Positions 17,459-25,533 of a stretch of 64,000 bases of DNA are shown here, in pieces. Within the stretch, counting starts at the first letter, position 1. The number at the start of each line of letters is the position of its first letter. Below the pieces are notes generated by a model that was not told the origin of the DNA, made no database searches, and was given only the letters and a program-made list of their open reading frames with translations. Source of the stretch: VGBV01 sp963780395 (lineage in GTDB: Bacteria; Actinomycetota; Thermoleophilia; Solirubrobacterales; 70-9); the NCBI GenBank assembly GCA_963780395.1, contig CAWABY010000012.1:25142-89141 (forward strand), in the 5' to 3' direction. The translations under genes and the position numbers were made by a program.

Positions 17459-18655
17459 GGTTTCGAGAATCTGCTCGGCGGCCCGGCGGCCGCTGCGGAG
17501 CGCGCCCTCCATCAGCCCGTGCCATTCACCGGCGGTGTGCTCCCCGGCGAAGTGCAGCGGGCCGATCGGCTGGGCCAAGTCGTCATCGCGCAGGGGCGAG
17601 GAGACGCTTCGCGCCGAGTAGGCGCCCCGCACCCAGGGGTCGTCGTGCCAGGTGGACAGCAGCGCCGCGTCCGGATCGTCGTCGACCTCGAGCTCCGCGC
17701 GCAGCGCGGTCAGCGGCTTGATCCAGGTCTCGGCGCCGCCGGAGGTGAGCGTTTCGATCGCCGCGGTCGTGCCGGTGTAGCCGGTCAGGAACGGCGCCGG
17801 CTCGCCGTCGGCGCCGAGCTGGGTGTAGGACCAGAAGTGCCCGGCGACGGACATGATCGCGCTGGGCTCGGCCGGGGCCCGCATCGGCAGGAACAGCTTG
17901 GCGTTCTGCCCGTACTCCACCCCAGCGAGCGCGTCCGCCGTCGCGCCCTCCAGCGGCGGGTCGAACTCAACCTCCGCCAGGGGCCGGGTCGGGATCGCGA
18001 TCACGGCGCCGTCTGCCTCCACCTCGGCGTCACCGGTGGAGACCGTGACGGAGCCCTCGGACCAGCTCACGCGCCGCACCGGTGACTCCAGGTGGATCGC
18101 GTCGCCGAGCTCCTCGGCGAGCGCGTCGGCCAGGCGCATGTTCCCGCCCTCGAGCGTGAAGTTGTCGAAGTCCCCGAAGGTGGATGCGCCCTCCTCCAGC
18201 ACCGAGACCTCGAGGTCCTCGACCGGATGGCCGTTGGAGATCGCGACCCTGGTCTTGATCAGCGCCGAGAGCGGCGGTTCGAGCAGCAGGGAGTCGATCG
18301 CCTCGCCCGCGTTGGCGGCATCCTGCGGCGGGCCGGCACCGATGCGCTCGAACGCGGCCTCCAGGTCCGACCAGCCGACCGACTCCTCGCCGACCGGGAT
18401 ACGCCGCCCGTACGGGGTGCCCTTGAGGACAAGCGGGATCCCGAAGCGCGCCGCCAGCTCCTCCATCACCTCATAGCCCGGCAGGATGAACTCGGCACCG
18501 CGCTCGATCGTCGCGCCCTCAAACGGCACCGACCAGACGCGGCCGCCGACCCGGTCGCGGGCCTCCAGCACCGTCACCTCGGCGCCGCCGGCGCGCAGCG
18601 CGTCGGCCGCCGCAAGTCCGGCGTAGCCGGCGCCGATCACGGCGACGCGCTTCAA
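17453..18655 (-). CDS. Flavin-dependent amine oxidase family protein
   Basis: An FAD-binding amine oxidase fold of about 400 residues. The dinucleotide motif is VIGAGYAGLAAADAL, followed by VLEARDRVGGRVWS and, near the C-terminus, the second FAD motif PLHFAGEHTAGEWHGLMEGALRSG. It probably oxidises an amine to an imine with release of H2O2. The frame has no stop after ILETLG and stays open to 16610 in antisense to the ArsR and MMPL genes. I end the gene where homology-like sequence ends. A lost stop in an indel-rich stretch is the likely cause. The start is ATG 18655, 7 nt after the phosphotriesterase-like gene. Confidence 0.8.
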
Positions 18656-18662
18656 GGCGCCT

Positions 18663-19625
18663 TCAGCGAGCGAGCCACCGCTTCGGGTTCTCCACCAGCA
18701 TCGTCTCGAGCTGCTCGTCGGTCATCCCGGACTCCTTCAGCGTCGGGATCACCGACTCGAACAGGAAGGTCATGCTCCAGTCCTTGGCCACGGGCTCGAG
18801 CTGCTCGACCATCTCGGGCGGGTACCAGTCGAGGCCCGCCGCGATCGGGATGTCGAAGTCCTGCGAGAGGAACATGCGCTCGGCGTATCCCTTCTCCAGC
18901 AGGGCGAGCACAGTGGCGTTGCGCTTGTCGGTGGGCAGGAAGATGTCGAGCCCGTAGCGGTCCATGCCGATGTAGACGCCCTTGTCCAGCAGGCCCTCGA
19001 TGTAGGAGAGGTCGTCGCTGTCGCCGGTGTGGGCGATCTGGATCTTCTCGGGCGCAACGCCCTCCTCGAGGAAGATGTCCACCTGCGCCGGGCCCGTGTC
19101 AGAGGCCGGGCGCGAGTGGGCCATGATCGGTGCGCCCGTCTGCAGCGAGGCGCGCGCGGCGGCGCGGTGCAGCTTCTCGACGTTCTCGGTGATCCCCGGC
19201 TCGTCGGCGGCGCACTTGATGAAGGCCGCCTTGGCATCCGTGCCCTGCATCCCCTGTTCGACGTCGTGGACATAGAGGCCCGCGATGAAGTCGGCGTCGC
19301 GCGTGGTGAGGAACATCGGCAGGTGGTCGTAGGTGTAGATCCCGGTACAGGCGACGATCTGCAGGCCGGTCTCGGAGGCGAGCTGCTGCAGGACCGAGAC
19401 CTCGCGTCCCAGCATCATCGCCGTCGGCTCCACCACGGTCTTCACGTCGTGGGACTTGACGGCATCGGCGGACTCCATCGCCAGGGTCCATTCCTGGTCG
19501 CGGTCACGGGCGTGCGGCCATTGCGCGGTCACCGCCTCGTCGCCCGAGAAGAAGTGCTCGTGGATCAGCGTCAGACCGAGCTCGTCGGCGTCGATCGGTC
19601 CGTTCACACCCTCCACGCTCGCCAT
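18663..19625 (-). CDS. Phosphotriesterase-family metal-dependent hydrolase
   Basis: A 320-residue amidohydrolase barrel. The binuclear metal set is complete: HEHFF (HxH, near residue 22), the candidate carboxylated Lys in AAFIKCAADEPG, single histidines in IMAHSRP and IQIAHTGDSDD, and Asp in LSQDFDIP. Family members are lactonases or phosphotriesterases; the physiological reaction is more often lactone hydrolysis. ATG 19625 is preferred over upstream in-frame codons because GGAGAG precedes it. The gene is co-oriented with the nitrilase-like gene (34 nt away) and the amine oxidase (7 nt away), suggesting a shared catabolic task. Confidence 0.85.
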   Translation of the reverse strand: MASVEGVNGPIDADELGLTLIHEHFFSGDEAVTAQWPHARDRDQEWTLAMESADAVKSHDVKTVVEPTAMMLGREVSVLQQLASETGLQIVACTGIYTYDHLPMFLTTRDADFIAGLYVHDVEQGMQGTDAKAAFIKCAADEPGITENVEKLHRAAARASLQTGAPIMAHSRPASDTGPAQVDIFLEEGVAPEKIQIAHTGDSDDLSYIEGLLDKGVYIGMDRYGLDIFLPTDKRNATVLALLEKGYAERMFLSQDFDIPIAAGLDWYPPEMVEQLEPVAKDWSMTFLFESVIPTLKESGMTDEQLETMLVENPKRWLAR

Positions 19626-19659
19626 CCCGGCTCTCCTCTCCTCGTTGGGCGGGCGGATC

Positions 19660-20532
19660 CTATTCGGGCGTCTGGGGCGGGCGCACGCTGCCGCCGTCGC
19701 CGCCATACATGGGCAGCTCGATCCCCGGGCCGGTACGGATGATCTGCTCCCACATGCGACTGACCCCGCCGGTGCCGTATTCGCGCACGCGGGCGACGGC
19801 GTCGAGGTCGAGCACGTCGGTCAGCAGCTCCTCCCCCTCCCCCGCCCGCAGGCGGACCAGCCCCTCGGGATCGACGATCAGGCTGCGGCCCAGCGCGGCC
19901 GGCTGCGCGGCGTTCAGGTTGACGACGTAGAGCTGGTTGGCGATCGCGTTGGCGCGCGCCATCACCAGCTCGGCCTCGCGGTCGGCGGTCGTGGTCAGCG
20001 CGGGCTGGATCACGACCTCGGCCCCCAGCCAGGCGAGCTGGCGGAAGGTCTCGGGGAAGGAGCCGTCGTAGCAGATCGCCAGCCCAACCCTGCCGACCCC
20101 GGGCATCTCGAAGGTGACGAACTCGCCGCCGGGCTCGGTGGACTCGTGGGGCTGCCACGGGAAGACCTTGCGGTAGGTGGCGACCAGGTCGCCCTCAGGC
20201 GAGAGCACGGGCACCGTGTTGTGGATCAGGCCCGATGCGGTGCGCTCGTAGACCGAGCCGGCGACGAGCCAGACGCCCGCCTCGCGGGCCAGCTCGCCCA
20301 GGCGCTCGGTCAGCGGGCCGGGGATCTCGACCGCGACCTTCTCGGCGTAGCCGCCGCCTTCGTCGAGCAGCTGGGGCACCGCGGCCAGGTAGAGCTCGGG
20401 CAGGACCACGAGCTGGGCGTGGCCGGCGATCCCGCGCACCCGCGGCAGCCGCTCGGCGAGCTGGGCCAGCGTCGCACCGGGGTCGCCGAACACCGGCGCG
20501 GTCTGCAGCGCGGCGATCGACAGCGCCCTCAT
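19660..20532 (-). CDS. Carbon-nitrogen hydrolase (nitrilase superfamily)
   Basis: A 290-residue cytoplasmic hydrolase with the Glu-Lys-Cys triad: VVLPELYL, TYRKVFPW and AICYDGSFPE. It is typical of aliphatic amidases and N-carbamoyl-amine amidohydrolases. Its ATG overlaps the stop of the upstream gene in TGATG, so translation is coupled. Beside two amine oxidases it could hydrolyse amides or nitriles of the same substrate series (inference). Confidence 0.85.
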   Translation of the reverse strand: MRALSIAALQTAPVFGDPGATLAQLAERLPRVRGIAGHAQLVVLPELYLAAVPQLLDEGGGYAEKVAVEIPGPLTERLGELAREAGVWLVAGSVYERTASGLIHNTVPVLSPEGDLVATYRKVFPWQPHESTEPGGEFVTFEMPGVGRVGLAICYDGSFPETFRQLAWLGAEVVIQPALTTTADREAELVMARANAIANQLYVVNLNAAQPAALGRSLIVDPEGLVRLRAGEGEELLTDVLDLDAVARVREYGTGGVSRMWEQIIRTGPGIELPMYGGDGGSVRPPQTPE

Positions 20533-21178
20533 CAGGGCGCCGCCGGGAAGCTGATGCCTGCGAGCGAGAACCAGTCCCCGTCCACGTAGCCGCTGCCGAG
20601 AGTCACCGAGCCGTCGGCGCCGACGTCGATGCGGTTGAGGCCGACGCCGTTCTCGAGCACCGCGAAACGAATGGCGCTCGGCCGGGCGGAAGCCGGCGGG
20701 CAGGACGAAGATCGGCCCCAGGGTGACGACCGTGCCGCTGTTGGTCGGAACCGCGATCGATCCCTGCAGGTGGACGATCCCGAACTCGTCCCGGGAGAAG
20801 GCGGCGCTCGCGTGGCCCCCCGGCCCGTCGAAGTTCTGGAAGTGCTCGTCGCAGACGACGCCGTCGCTGTGGAGGCAGGTGAACTGGCCCGGCGGGTTCG
20901 CGGCTCTGGTGGGCCTCGTCGACGGGGTCCAGTCGAGGGGCCCGCTGCGCGCGAGCGCTGACGAGTCCACCCCGTCGAGCGATCCGGCGTCGGCCGCGGA
21001 AGGCACCTGGCCGAGCTTCGCCTCGTTGACGTCGCGGCCGTCGAGGCTGTCGGGCTTGACCTGCTTCGAGCCGACGCTGTTGGACCCGAAGCTTACCGGC
21101 CGCGTAGGCGCCGCCGCCGAGCGCGACGAACAGGGCGATGACCGAGACGACGTTGGCGAAGTTCAGGTGGCGAGGCAG
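20532..21178 (-). pseudogene. Exported protein with 'ALGGGAYAA' leader, two frameshifts
   Basis: The N-terminal leader PRHLNFANVVSVIALFVALGGGAYAAGK is the type found on many exported proteins of Thermoleophilia and resembles that of 60527-61087. After a frame change near 21093 the sequence continues VKPDSLDGRDVNEAKLGQVPSA and then a beta-rich domain with CLHSDGVVCDEHFQNFDGPGG. A second change near 20675 leads to DGDWFSLAGISFPAAP and the stop, which overlaps the nitrilase ATG. There is no ATG, GTG or TTG in a suitable place, so a CTG at 21178 is the likely start. Function unknown. Confidence 0.65.
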
Positions 21179-21198
21179 AGCGCTGATGGTACGGTGCG

Positions 21199-22521
21199 CT
21201 AGAGTTCCGCGAGCGCCGCGGCGGCGGCGCCGCGGCCGGTCCTGACCGCGCCCTCCATGTAGCCGCAGACCCACTGGTCCGAGCCGCAGACGTAGAAGGG
21301 CGGCTCGTGGGTGCCGTGCAGCGGGCCCACGGCCATCACGTCGCCCGGGCGCCACTGGGTGATGTAGCCCTGGGTCCAGGGATCGACGCCCCAGCGCCGC
21401 ATGAAGACCCGGCCCGGGTCGGCTGCGCCGTCACCGAGGGCCGCGACCAGCTCGGCGGTCAGCTGCTCCTGGAGCAGGTGCTCCGGGGTGGCGAGCAGGG
21501 GCGCCAGCCGCTCGGGCGGGGTCAGCGTGGAGAGGATGCCGTCCACCTGGGCCCAGACGCCGCCGATCATCCCCGTTTCGCCATAGACCTCGCCGTTCTG
21601 GCCGTTCTCATGCCAGAAGGACTTGTCGTACGTGAAGACGGTCTTGGCGGCCAGGGCGTGGCGCTGGCGGTGCAGCGATCCCAGCCGCTCATCGGAGACG
21701 CCCTCGACGTGGATGTCCCGCAGCGGCCCGGCGGGGACGGCCGAGACGACGGCGCCGCACTCGAAGCGATCGCCGTTGCGGCCGATCACGACGCAGCCCG
21801 ACGAGCTGACCCGGATGCGGTCCACCGGCGCCGCGTAGCGGATGCGGTGGGCACCGACCTCCTCGGCCAGCCGCAGCGGCACGGTTCCCGAGCCCTCGGC
21901 CACCCGCTGGGATTCCCAGCTCTCGTACTCGTAGAAGCCGGTCGCGCCCGCGACGGCCTGCTTGCGCAGCTCGGACAGCAGCGAGGTGCGCTCGATCGAC
22001 TCCGAGGACAGCGCGAGCGCGAACAGCTCGCGCATGCGGACCGCGTTCGGCGCCGCGCCCACGTCGCGCATCCAGGCGCCCAGCGAGAGCCGGTCCAGCT
22101 TCTCGGCCTCGGGGTGCTTCCAGGGGTCATCGGGATCGACGGTGCGGGTCAGCTCGCGGAACTTCTCCTCGGTCTCCGCGTAACTGGCGCGGTCGTCATC
22201 CGACATCCAGGGGTAGCCGTCGCCGACGAAGCGCCCCTCGGCGAGCATGAACGTCTCCTCCCCCGGGTCGTCGGCGAACGACGCCTCCACCGTCAGCCCG
22301 AGCTCCTCGACCAGGCCGAGGTAGGCCTCCTGGAAGGGCCCCGTCAGCTCGCCCCCGAGCTGCACCAGCCGTCCGTCCTCGAGCTGGGTCTGCACCACCC
22401 GGCCGCCGGGTCGGTCGCGCGCCTCGAGCACGATCACGTCGGCGCCGCCGTCAGCCAGGTCCCGCGCGGCCGAGAGCCCGGCGAGACCCGCCCCGACGAC
22501 GACCACATCGTGCTTTGACAT
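21199..22521 (-). CDS. Flavin monoamine oxidase family protein
   Basis: A 440-residue FAD enzyme. The N-terminal motif is VVVGAGLAGLSAARDL with VLEARDRPGGRVVQ, and the C-terminal FAD motif is PPFYVCGSDQWVCGYMEGAVRTG. The substrate-domain sequence SSESIERTSLLSEL and the aromatic-rich TGFYEYESWESQR are typical of monoamine/putrescine oxidase relatives. It is the first gene of the minus-strand cluster reaching to 17453 and is not a close copy of the second amine oxidase there. It probably deaminates a primary amine and makes H2O2. The start is ATG 22521 with GAGGGGAG upstream. Confidence 0.85.
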   Translation of the reverse strand: MSKHDVVVVGAGLAGLSAARDLADGGADVIVLEARDRPGGRVVQTQLEDGRLVQLGGELTGPFQEAYLGLVEELGLTVEASFADDPGEETFMLAEGRFVGDGYPWMSDDDRASYAETEEKFRELTRTVDPDDPWKHPEAEKLDRLSLGAWMRDVGAAPNAVRMRELFALALSSESIERTSLLSELRKQAVAGATGFYEYESWESQRVAEGSGTVPLRLAEEVGAHRIRYAAPVDRIRVSSSGCVVIGRNGDRFECGAVVSAVPAGPLRDIHVEGVSDERLGSLHRQRHALAAKTVFTYDKSFWHENGQNGEVYGETGMIGGVWAQVDGILSTLTPPERLAPLLATPEHLLQEQLTAELVAALGDGAADPGRVFMRRWGVDPWTQGYITQWRPGDVMAVGPLHGTHEPPFYVCGSDQWVCGYMEGAVRTGRGAAAAALAEL

Positions 22522-22663
22522 CGGCTCCTCTCCCCTCCAGCGAAAGCTGAATCTGGACTCAATCTATCGCTGCGGCCGATAGAGTGGCGGCGCGAGCACC
22601 CCCGGACGCGTGAGCGGTCCGTAGGACCGCGAATCAAGGGGCTGACGGAGGAGGTGGCGACTC

Positions 22664-23644
22664 ATGGGGAAGCGAGCCTGGACGGCGATCGCGGCGGTGA
22701 CGGTGCTGGTCGGAGCCGGCGGGGTGCTCAGCGCCTGCGGGGATGACTCGGAAGAGACCGAGTTGACGGCGATGAGCTTCAACATCTGGGGCGGCGGCGC
22801 AAACGAGAAGAAGCCGATCGACGAGACGGTGGCGGCGATCGAGGCGGCGGACGCCGACGTGATCGGGGTCCAGGAGACGCGCCTCGAGGGACCACTGTGC
22901 ACGGCCGAGTTCTGCCCGCCGCGCGGGCCGAGCGTGGCCCAGGACCTGGCCGACGCGCTGGGCTACGAGGTCTACGAGCAGAAGGCCGAGAACGAGGCGC
23001 TGTGGGCGAACGCGATCCTCAGCCGCTATCCGATCAAGAGCCCGACGCCCAACGACCTCGGGGTCGAGCTTGACGTCGACGGCCGCTCGGTCTACGCCTT
23101 CAATATCCATCTGGACGACGCTCCGTACCAGCCCTACCAGCTGCTCGACATCAAGTACGGGCAGGCGCCGTTCATAGACACCGCCGAGCAGGCGGTCGCC
23201 TCTGCCGAGGAGACCCGCGGCGCGGCGATCGAGCTCCTCCGCGAGGATCTCGCCGAGGCCGACGATGCCGATGCGGCTTTCGTCTTCGGCGACTTCAACG
23301 AGCCTTCCGGCCGCGACTGGACCGAGGAGGCCGTCGAGGCCGGCAACCAGCCGATCGCGGTCGACTGGCCGAGCTCGCAGGCGATCGAGGACGAGGGCTT
23401 CGTGGACGCCTACCGCGAGGCGAATCCCGACCCCGTCGAGCGGCCCGCCTTCACCTGGACGCCGACCAGCAAGCCGACGGTGAAGTGGGACCACCACGAC
23501 CGCATCGACTTCGTCTTCGCCCGCGGCGACGACCTCACCGTCGAGGACGCCTCGATCGTCGGCGAGGCCGAGCCGCAGGCCCAGATCGTCGTGGACCCGT
23601 GGCCCTCGGACCACCGCGCGGTCGTCGCCACCGTCGGCTTCTAG
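22664..23644 (+). CDS. Lipoprotein of the endonuclease/exonuclease/phosphatase superfamily
   Basis: A 326-residue exported enzyme anchored through a lipobox (VLSAC, Cys near 25). The EEP metal and catalytic motifs are in order: MSFNIW, VIGVQETR, FNIHLDDAP, FGDFNEPS, HHDRIDFVF and SDHRAVVA. Secreted members cleave phosphodiesters in lipids, inositol phosphates or nucleic acids, and the substrate is not evident. GGAGGAGG precedes the ATG. Its stop overlaps the stop of the convergent L,D-transpeptidase within CTAG. Confidence 0.85.
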   Translation: MGKRAWTAIAAVTVLVGAGGVLSACGDDSEETELTAMSFNIWGGGANEKKPIDETVAAIEAADADVIGVQETRLEGPLCTAEFCPPRGPSVAQDLADALGYEVYEQKAENEALWANAILSRYPIKSPTPNDLGVELDVDGRSVYAFNIHLDDAPYQPYQLLDIKYGQAPFIDTAEQAVASAEETRGAAIELLREDLAEADDADAAFVFGDFNEPSGRDWTEEAVEAGNQPIAVDWPSSQAIEDEGFVDAYREANPDPVERPAFTWTPTSKPTVKWDHHDRIDFVFARGDDLTVEDASIVGEAEPQAQIVVDPWPSDHRAVVATVGF

Positions 23645-24753
23645 TAGACGACGACCGCCGTACCCAGCGCCGCGAACTTGTAGAGGCCCTTGGCCTCGGG
23701 CGCGGGCACGCGGACGCAGCCGTGCGAGGCCGGGAAGGTGGGCACGTCGGGGTACTCGTGGAAGGCGATGCCGTTGTTGAAGTAGGACGCGTAGGGCAGC
23801 CAGGTCTGGAACGGCACCGACCACGACCGCAGCTCCTTGCGGAAGACCTCGTAGCGGCCGCTCGGCGTGATCGTCCCCGGGGCCCCGCTGGAGGTGTGGA
23901 TCGCCCGTTTGGTGCGCCCGCCCTCGACCAGCAGGGTCACGCCCCTGTCGCGATAGACCTCGAGGCGCTTCGGCGGCCCGCCGCGGCGAGGCTTCGGCCG
24001 CCGCGCCGACTGCAGCGCCTCGGCGGTGATCGGGCCGACGTCACCGTCGCGGTCCAGGCCCTCCCATGACTGGAAGGCGATCACCGCCTGCTCGGTCTGG
24101 TAGCCCGCCACGCCGTCGATCGCGCGCTTGGGCAGGTAGGAGAGCTTGGCCAGCTTGGTCTGGACCGCGCGGGTGCCCGGCAGTTTCGGTCCCCTTGCCC
24201 TGACCACCGGCTTCGGCCCCTGCTTCGGCGCCGCCAGCTCGCGGCGATCGACCTTGGGCTCGACCACGGTGTCGCCCGAGATGAGCCGCGCGTTCTCGAT
24301 CCCCTCGAATTGGGTCAGGGTGTAGGTGACCTGCGCCACCCGCGCGTCCAGGTCGGCCTCCTGGTCGCGGCTGCGCTCAGCCTCGTCCGCGGGGACGCCG
24401 CCGGCGAACTCGGGCGAGAGCTTGACCGTCGCGGTCCCGTCCTCGGCAACGTCAAGCCCCTCCAGCGATGCGCCCTCTGGAATCTGGGTTTCGATCGGGA
24501 CCTTGCCCGCCGCGCGCTGCTTGCGCGCCGGCCCCTCGAGCAGCTCACGGACGGCCGTCTTCGGGCCCGCGTCTGGCGAGTCGGTGTCCACGGGCTCGAA
24601 CTGCTCCCCTGCCGTGAAGAAGACCTTCGGCCCCTCGGTCGCCTGCTGGGAGGAACCGTCCTCGCCGCCGCCGCCACCGCAGCCGGCGAGCAGCAGGGCC
24701 GCCCCGACGCAGATCGCGGCGCTCGCCTGCCGCTGGCTCCCGAGAGGCTTCAC
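23641..24753 (-). CDS. Lipoprotein L,D-transpeptidase with GerMN and peptidoglycan-binding domains
   Basis: Residues 1-25 end in a lipobox (LLLAGC). A GerMN domain follows (about 40-150; KTAVRELLEGPA, VKLSPEFAGG, ISGDTVVEP), then a peptidoglycan-binding domain (about 180-235; QTKLAKLSYL, GYQTEQAVIAFQ) and a YkuD-type catalytic domain (about 255-370) with HEYPDVPTFPASHGCVRV containing the catalytic Cys. It would form 3-3 peptide cross-links or anchor proteins in the wall. GerMN with YkuD is an actinobacterial arrangement. GTG 24753 is selected because the lipoprotein signal begins there. Confidence 0.85.
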   Translation of the reverse strand: MKPLGSQRQASAAICVGAALLLAGCGGGGGEDGSSQQATEGPKVFFTAGEQFEPVDTDSPDAGPKTAVRELLEGPARKQRAAGKVPIETQIPEGASLEGLDVAEDGTATVKLSPEFAGGVPADEAERSRDQEADLDARVAQVTYTLTQFEGIENARLISGDTVVEPKVDRRELAAPKQGPKPVVRARGPKLPGTRAVQTKLAKLSYLPKRAIDGVAGYQTEQAVIAFQSWEGLDRDGDVGPITAEALQSARRPKPRRGGPPKRLEVYRDRGVTLLVEGGRTKRAIHTSSGAPGTITPSGRYEVFRKELRSWSVPFQTWLPYASYFNNGIAFHEYPDVPTFPASHGCVRVPAPEAKGLYKFAALGTAVVVY

Positions 24754-24805
24754 CGCGCGAGAGCCTAAGCTAGGTGTACCCCGCCGCAACGCAAAGGAGG
24801 AAACG

Positions 24806-25465
24806 ATGGCTCTGAAAATCGGCGACACCGCCCCCGACTTCGAGGCCGACTCGACCGAGGGCAGGATCAAGTTCCACGACTGGCTCGGCGACAGCTGGGG
24901 CGTCCTCTTCTCGCACCCCAAGGACTTCACGCCCGTCTGCACGACCGAGCTGGGCTACATGGCCAACGCCAAGCCGGAGTTCGACAAGCGCGGCGTCAAG
25001 ATCATCGGGCTCTCGGTAGACCCGTCCGACAAGCACGCGGAGTGGGCGAAGGACATCGAGGAGACCCAGGGGACCGCCCCGAACTACCCGATCATCGCCG
25101 ACTCGGACTACGAGGTCTCAAAGGCCTACGACATGCTCCCGGCCGACGTCGAGGGCGATCCGGCCGACCGCACTCCCGCCGACAACCAGACCGTCCGCAA
25201 CGTGGTCGTGGTCGGCCCGGACAAGAAGGTGAAGCTGATCCTGGTCTACCCGATGACCACCGGGCGCAACTTCGACGAGGTGCTGCGGGTGATCGACTCG
25301 CTGCAGCTGACCGCCAACCACAAGGTGGCGACGCCGGTCAACTGGAAGCAGGGCGACGACGTAATCATCGCCGGCTCGGTCAGCGACGACGAGGCCAAGG
25401 AGAAGTACCCGGACGGCTGGGAGTCGCCGAAGCCCTACATCCGCATCGTCCCGCAGCCGGACTAA
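24806..25465 (+). CDS. 1-Cys peroxiredoxin (Prx6 type)
   Basis: A 219-residue thiol peroxidase of the AhpC/TSA superfamily. The peroxidatic centre is FTPVCTTELG (Cys near 45) with the assisting Arg in TVRNVVVV. The C-terminal dimerisation arm (TPVNWKQGDDVIIAGSV and YIRIVPQ) is that of Prx6 proteins. No resolving Cys is present. It reduces H2O2 and organic peroxides in the cytoplasm. The ribosome site AAAGGAGG is ideal. H2O2-producing amine oxidases lie a few kilobases upstream. Confidence 0.95.
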   Translation: MALKIGDTAPDFEADSTEGRIKFHDWLGDSWGVLFSHPKDFTPVCTTELGYMANAKPEFDKRGVKIIGLSVDPSDKHAEWAKDIEETQGTAPNYPIIADSDYEVSKAYDMLPADVEGDPADRTPADNQTVRNVVVVGPDKKVKLILVYPMTTGRNFDEVLRVIDSLQLTANHKVATPVNWKQGDDVIIAGSVSDDEAKEKYPDGWESPKPYIRIVPQPD

Positions 25466-25533
25466 GCGGCGGCGGCCCGCCGGATAGGCGCCCACCCGGT
25501 ACGCTCTCCCTTCCGGGGGCACGAAAGGGAGCG

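Noticed and set aside
23641..23644. Overlapping stop codons in CTAG as a regulatory device
   Set aside because: A palindromic CTAG gives stops on both strands by chance in tightly convergent genes; nothing else suggests regulation.
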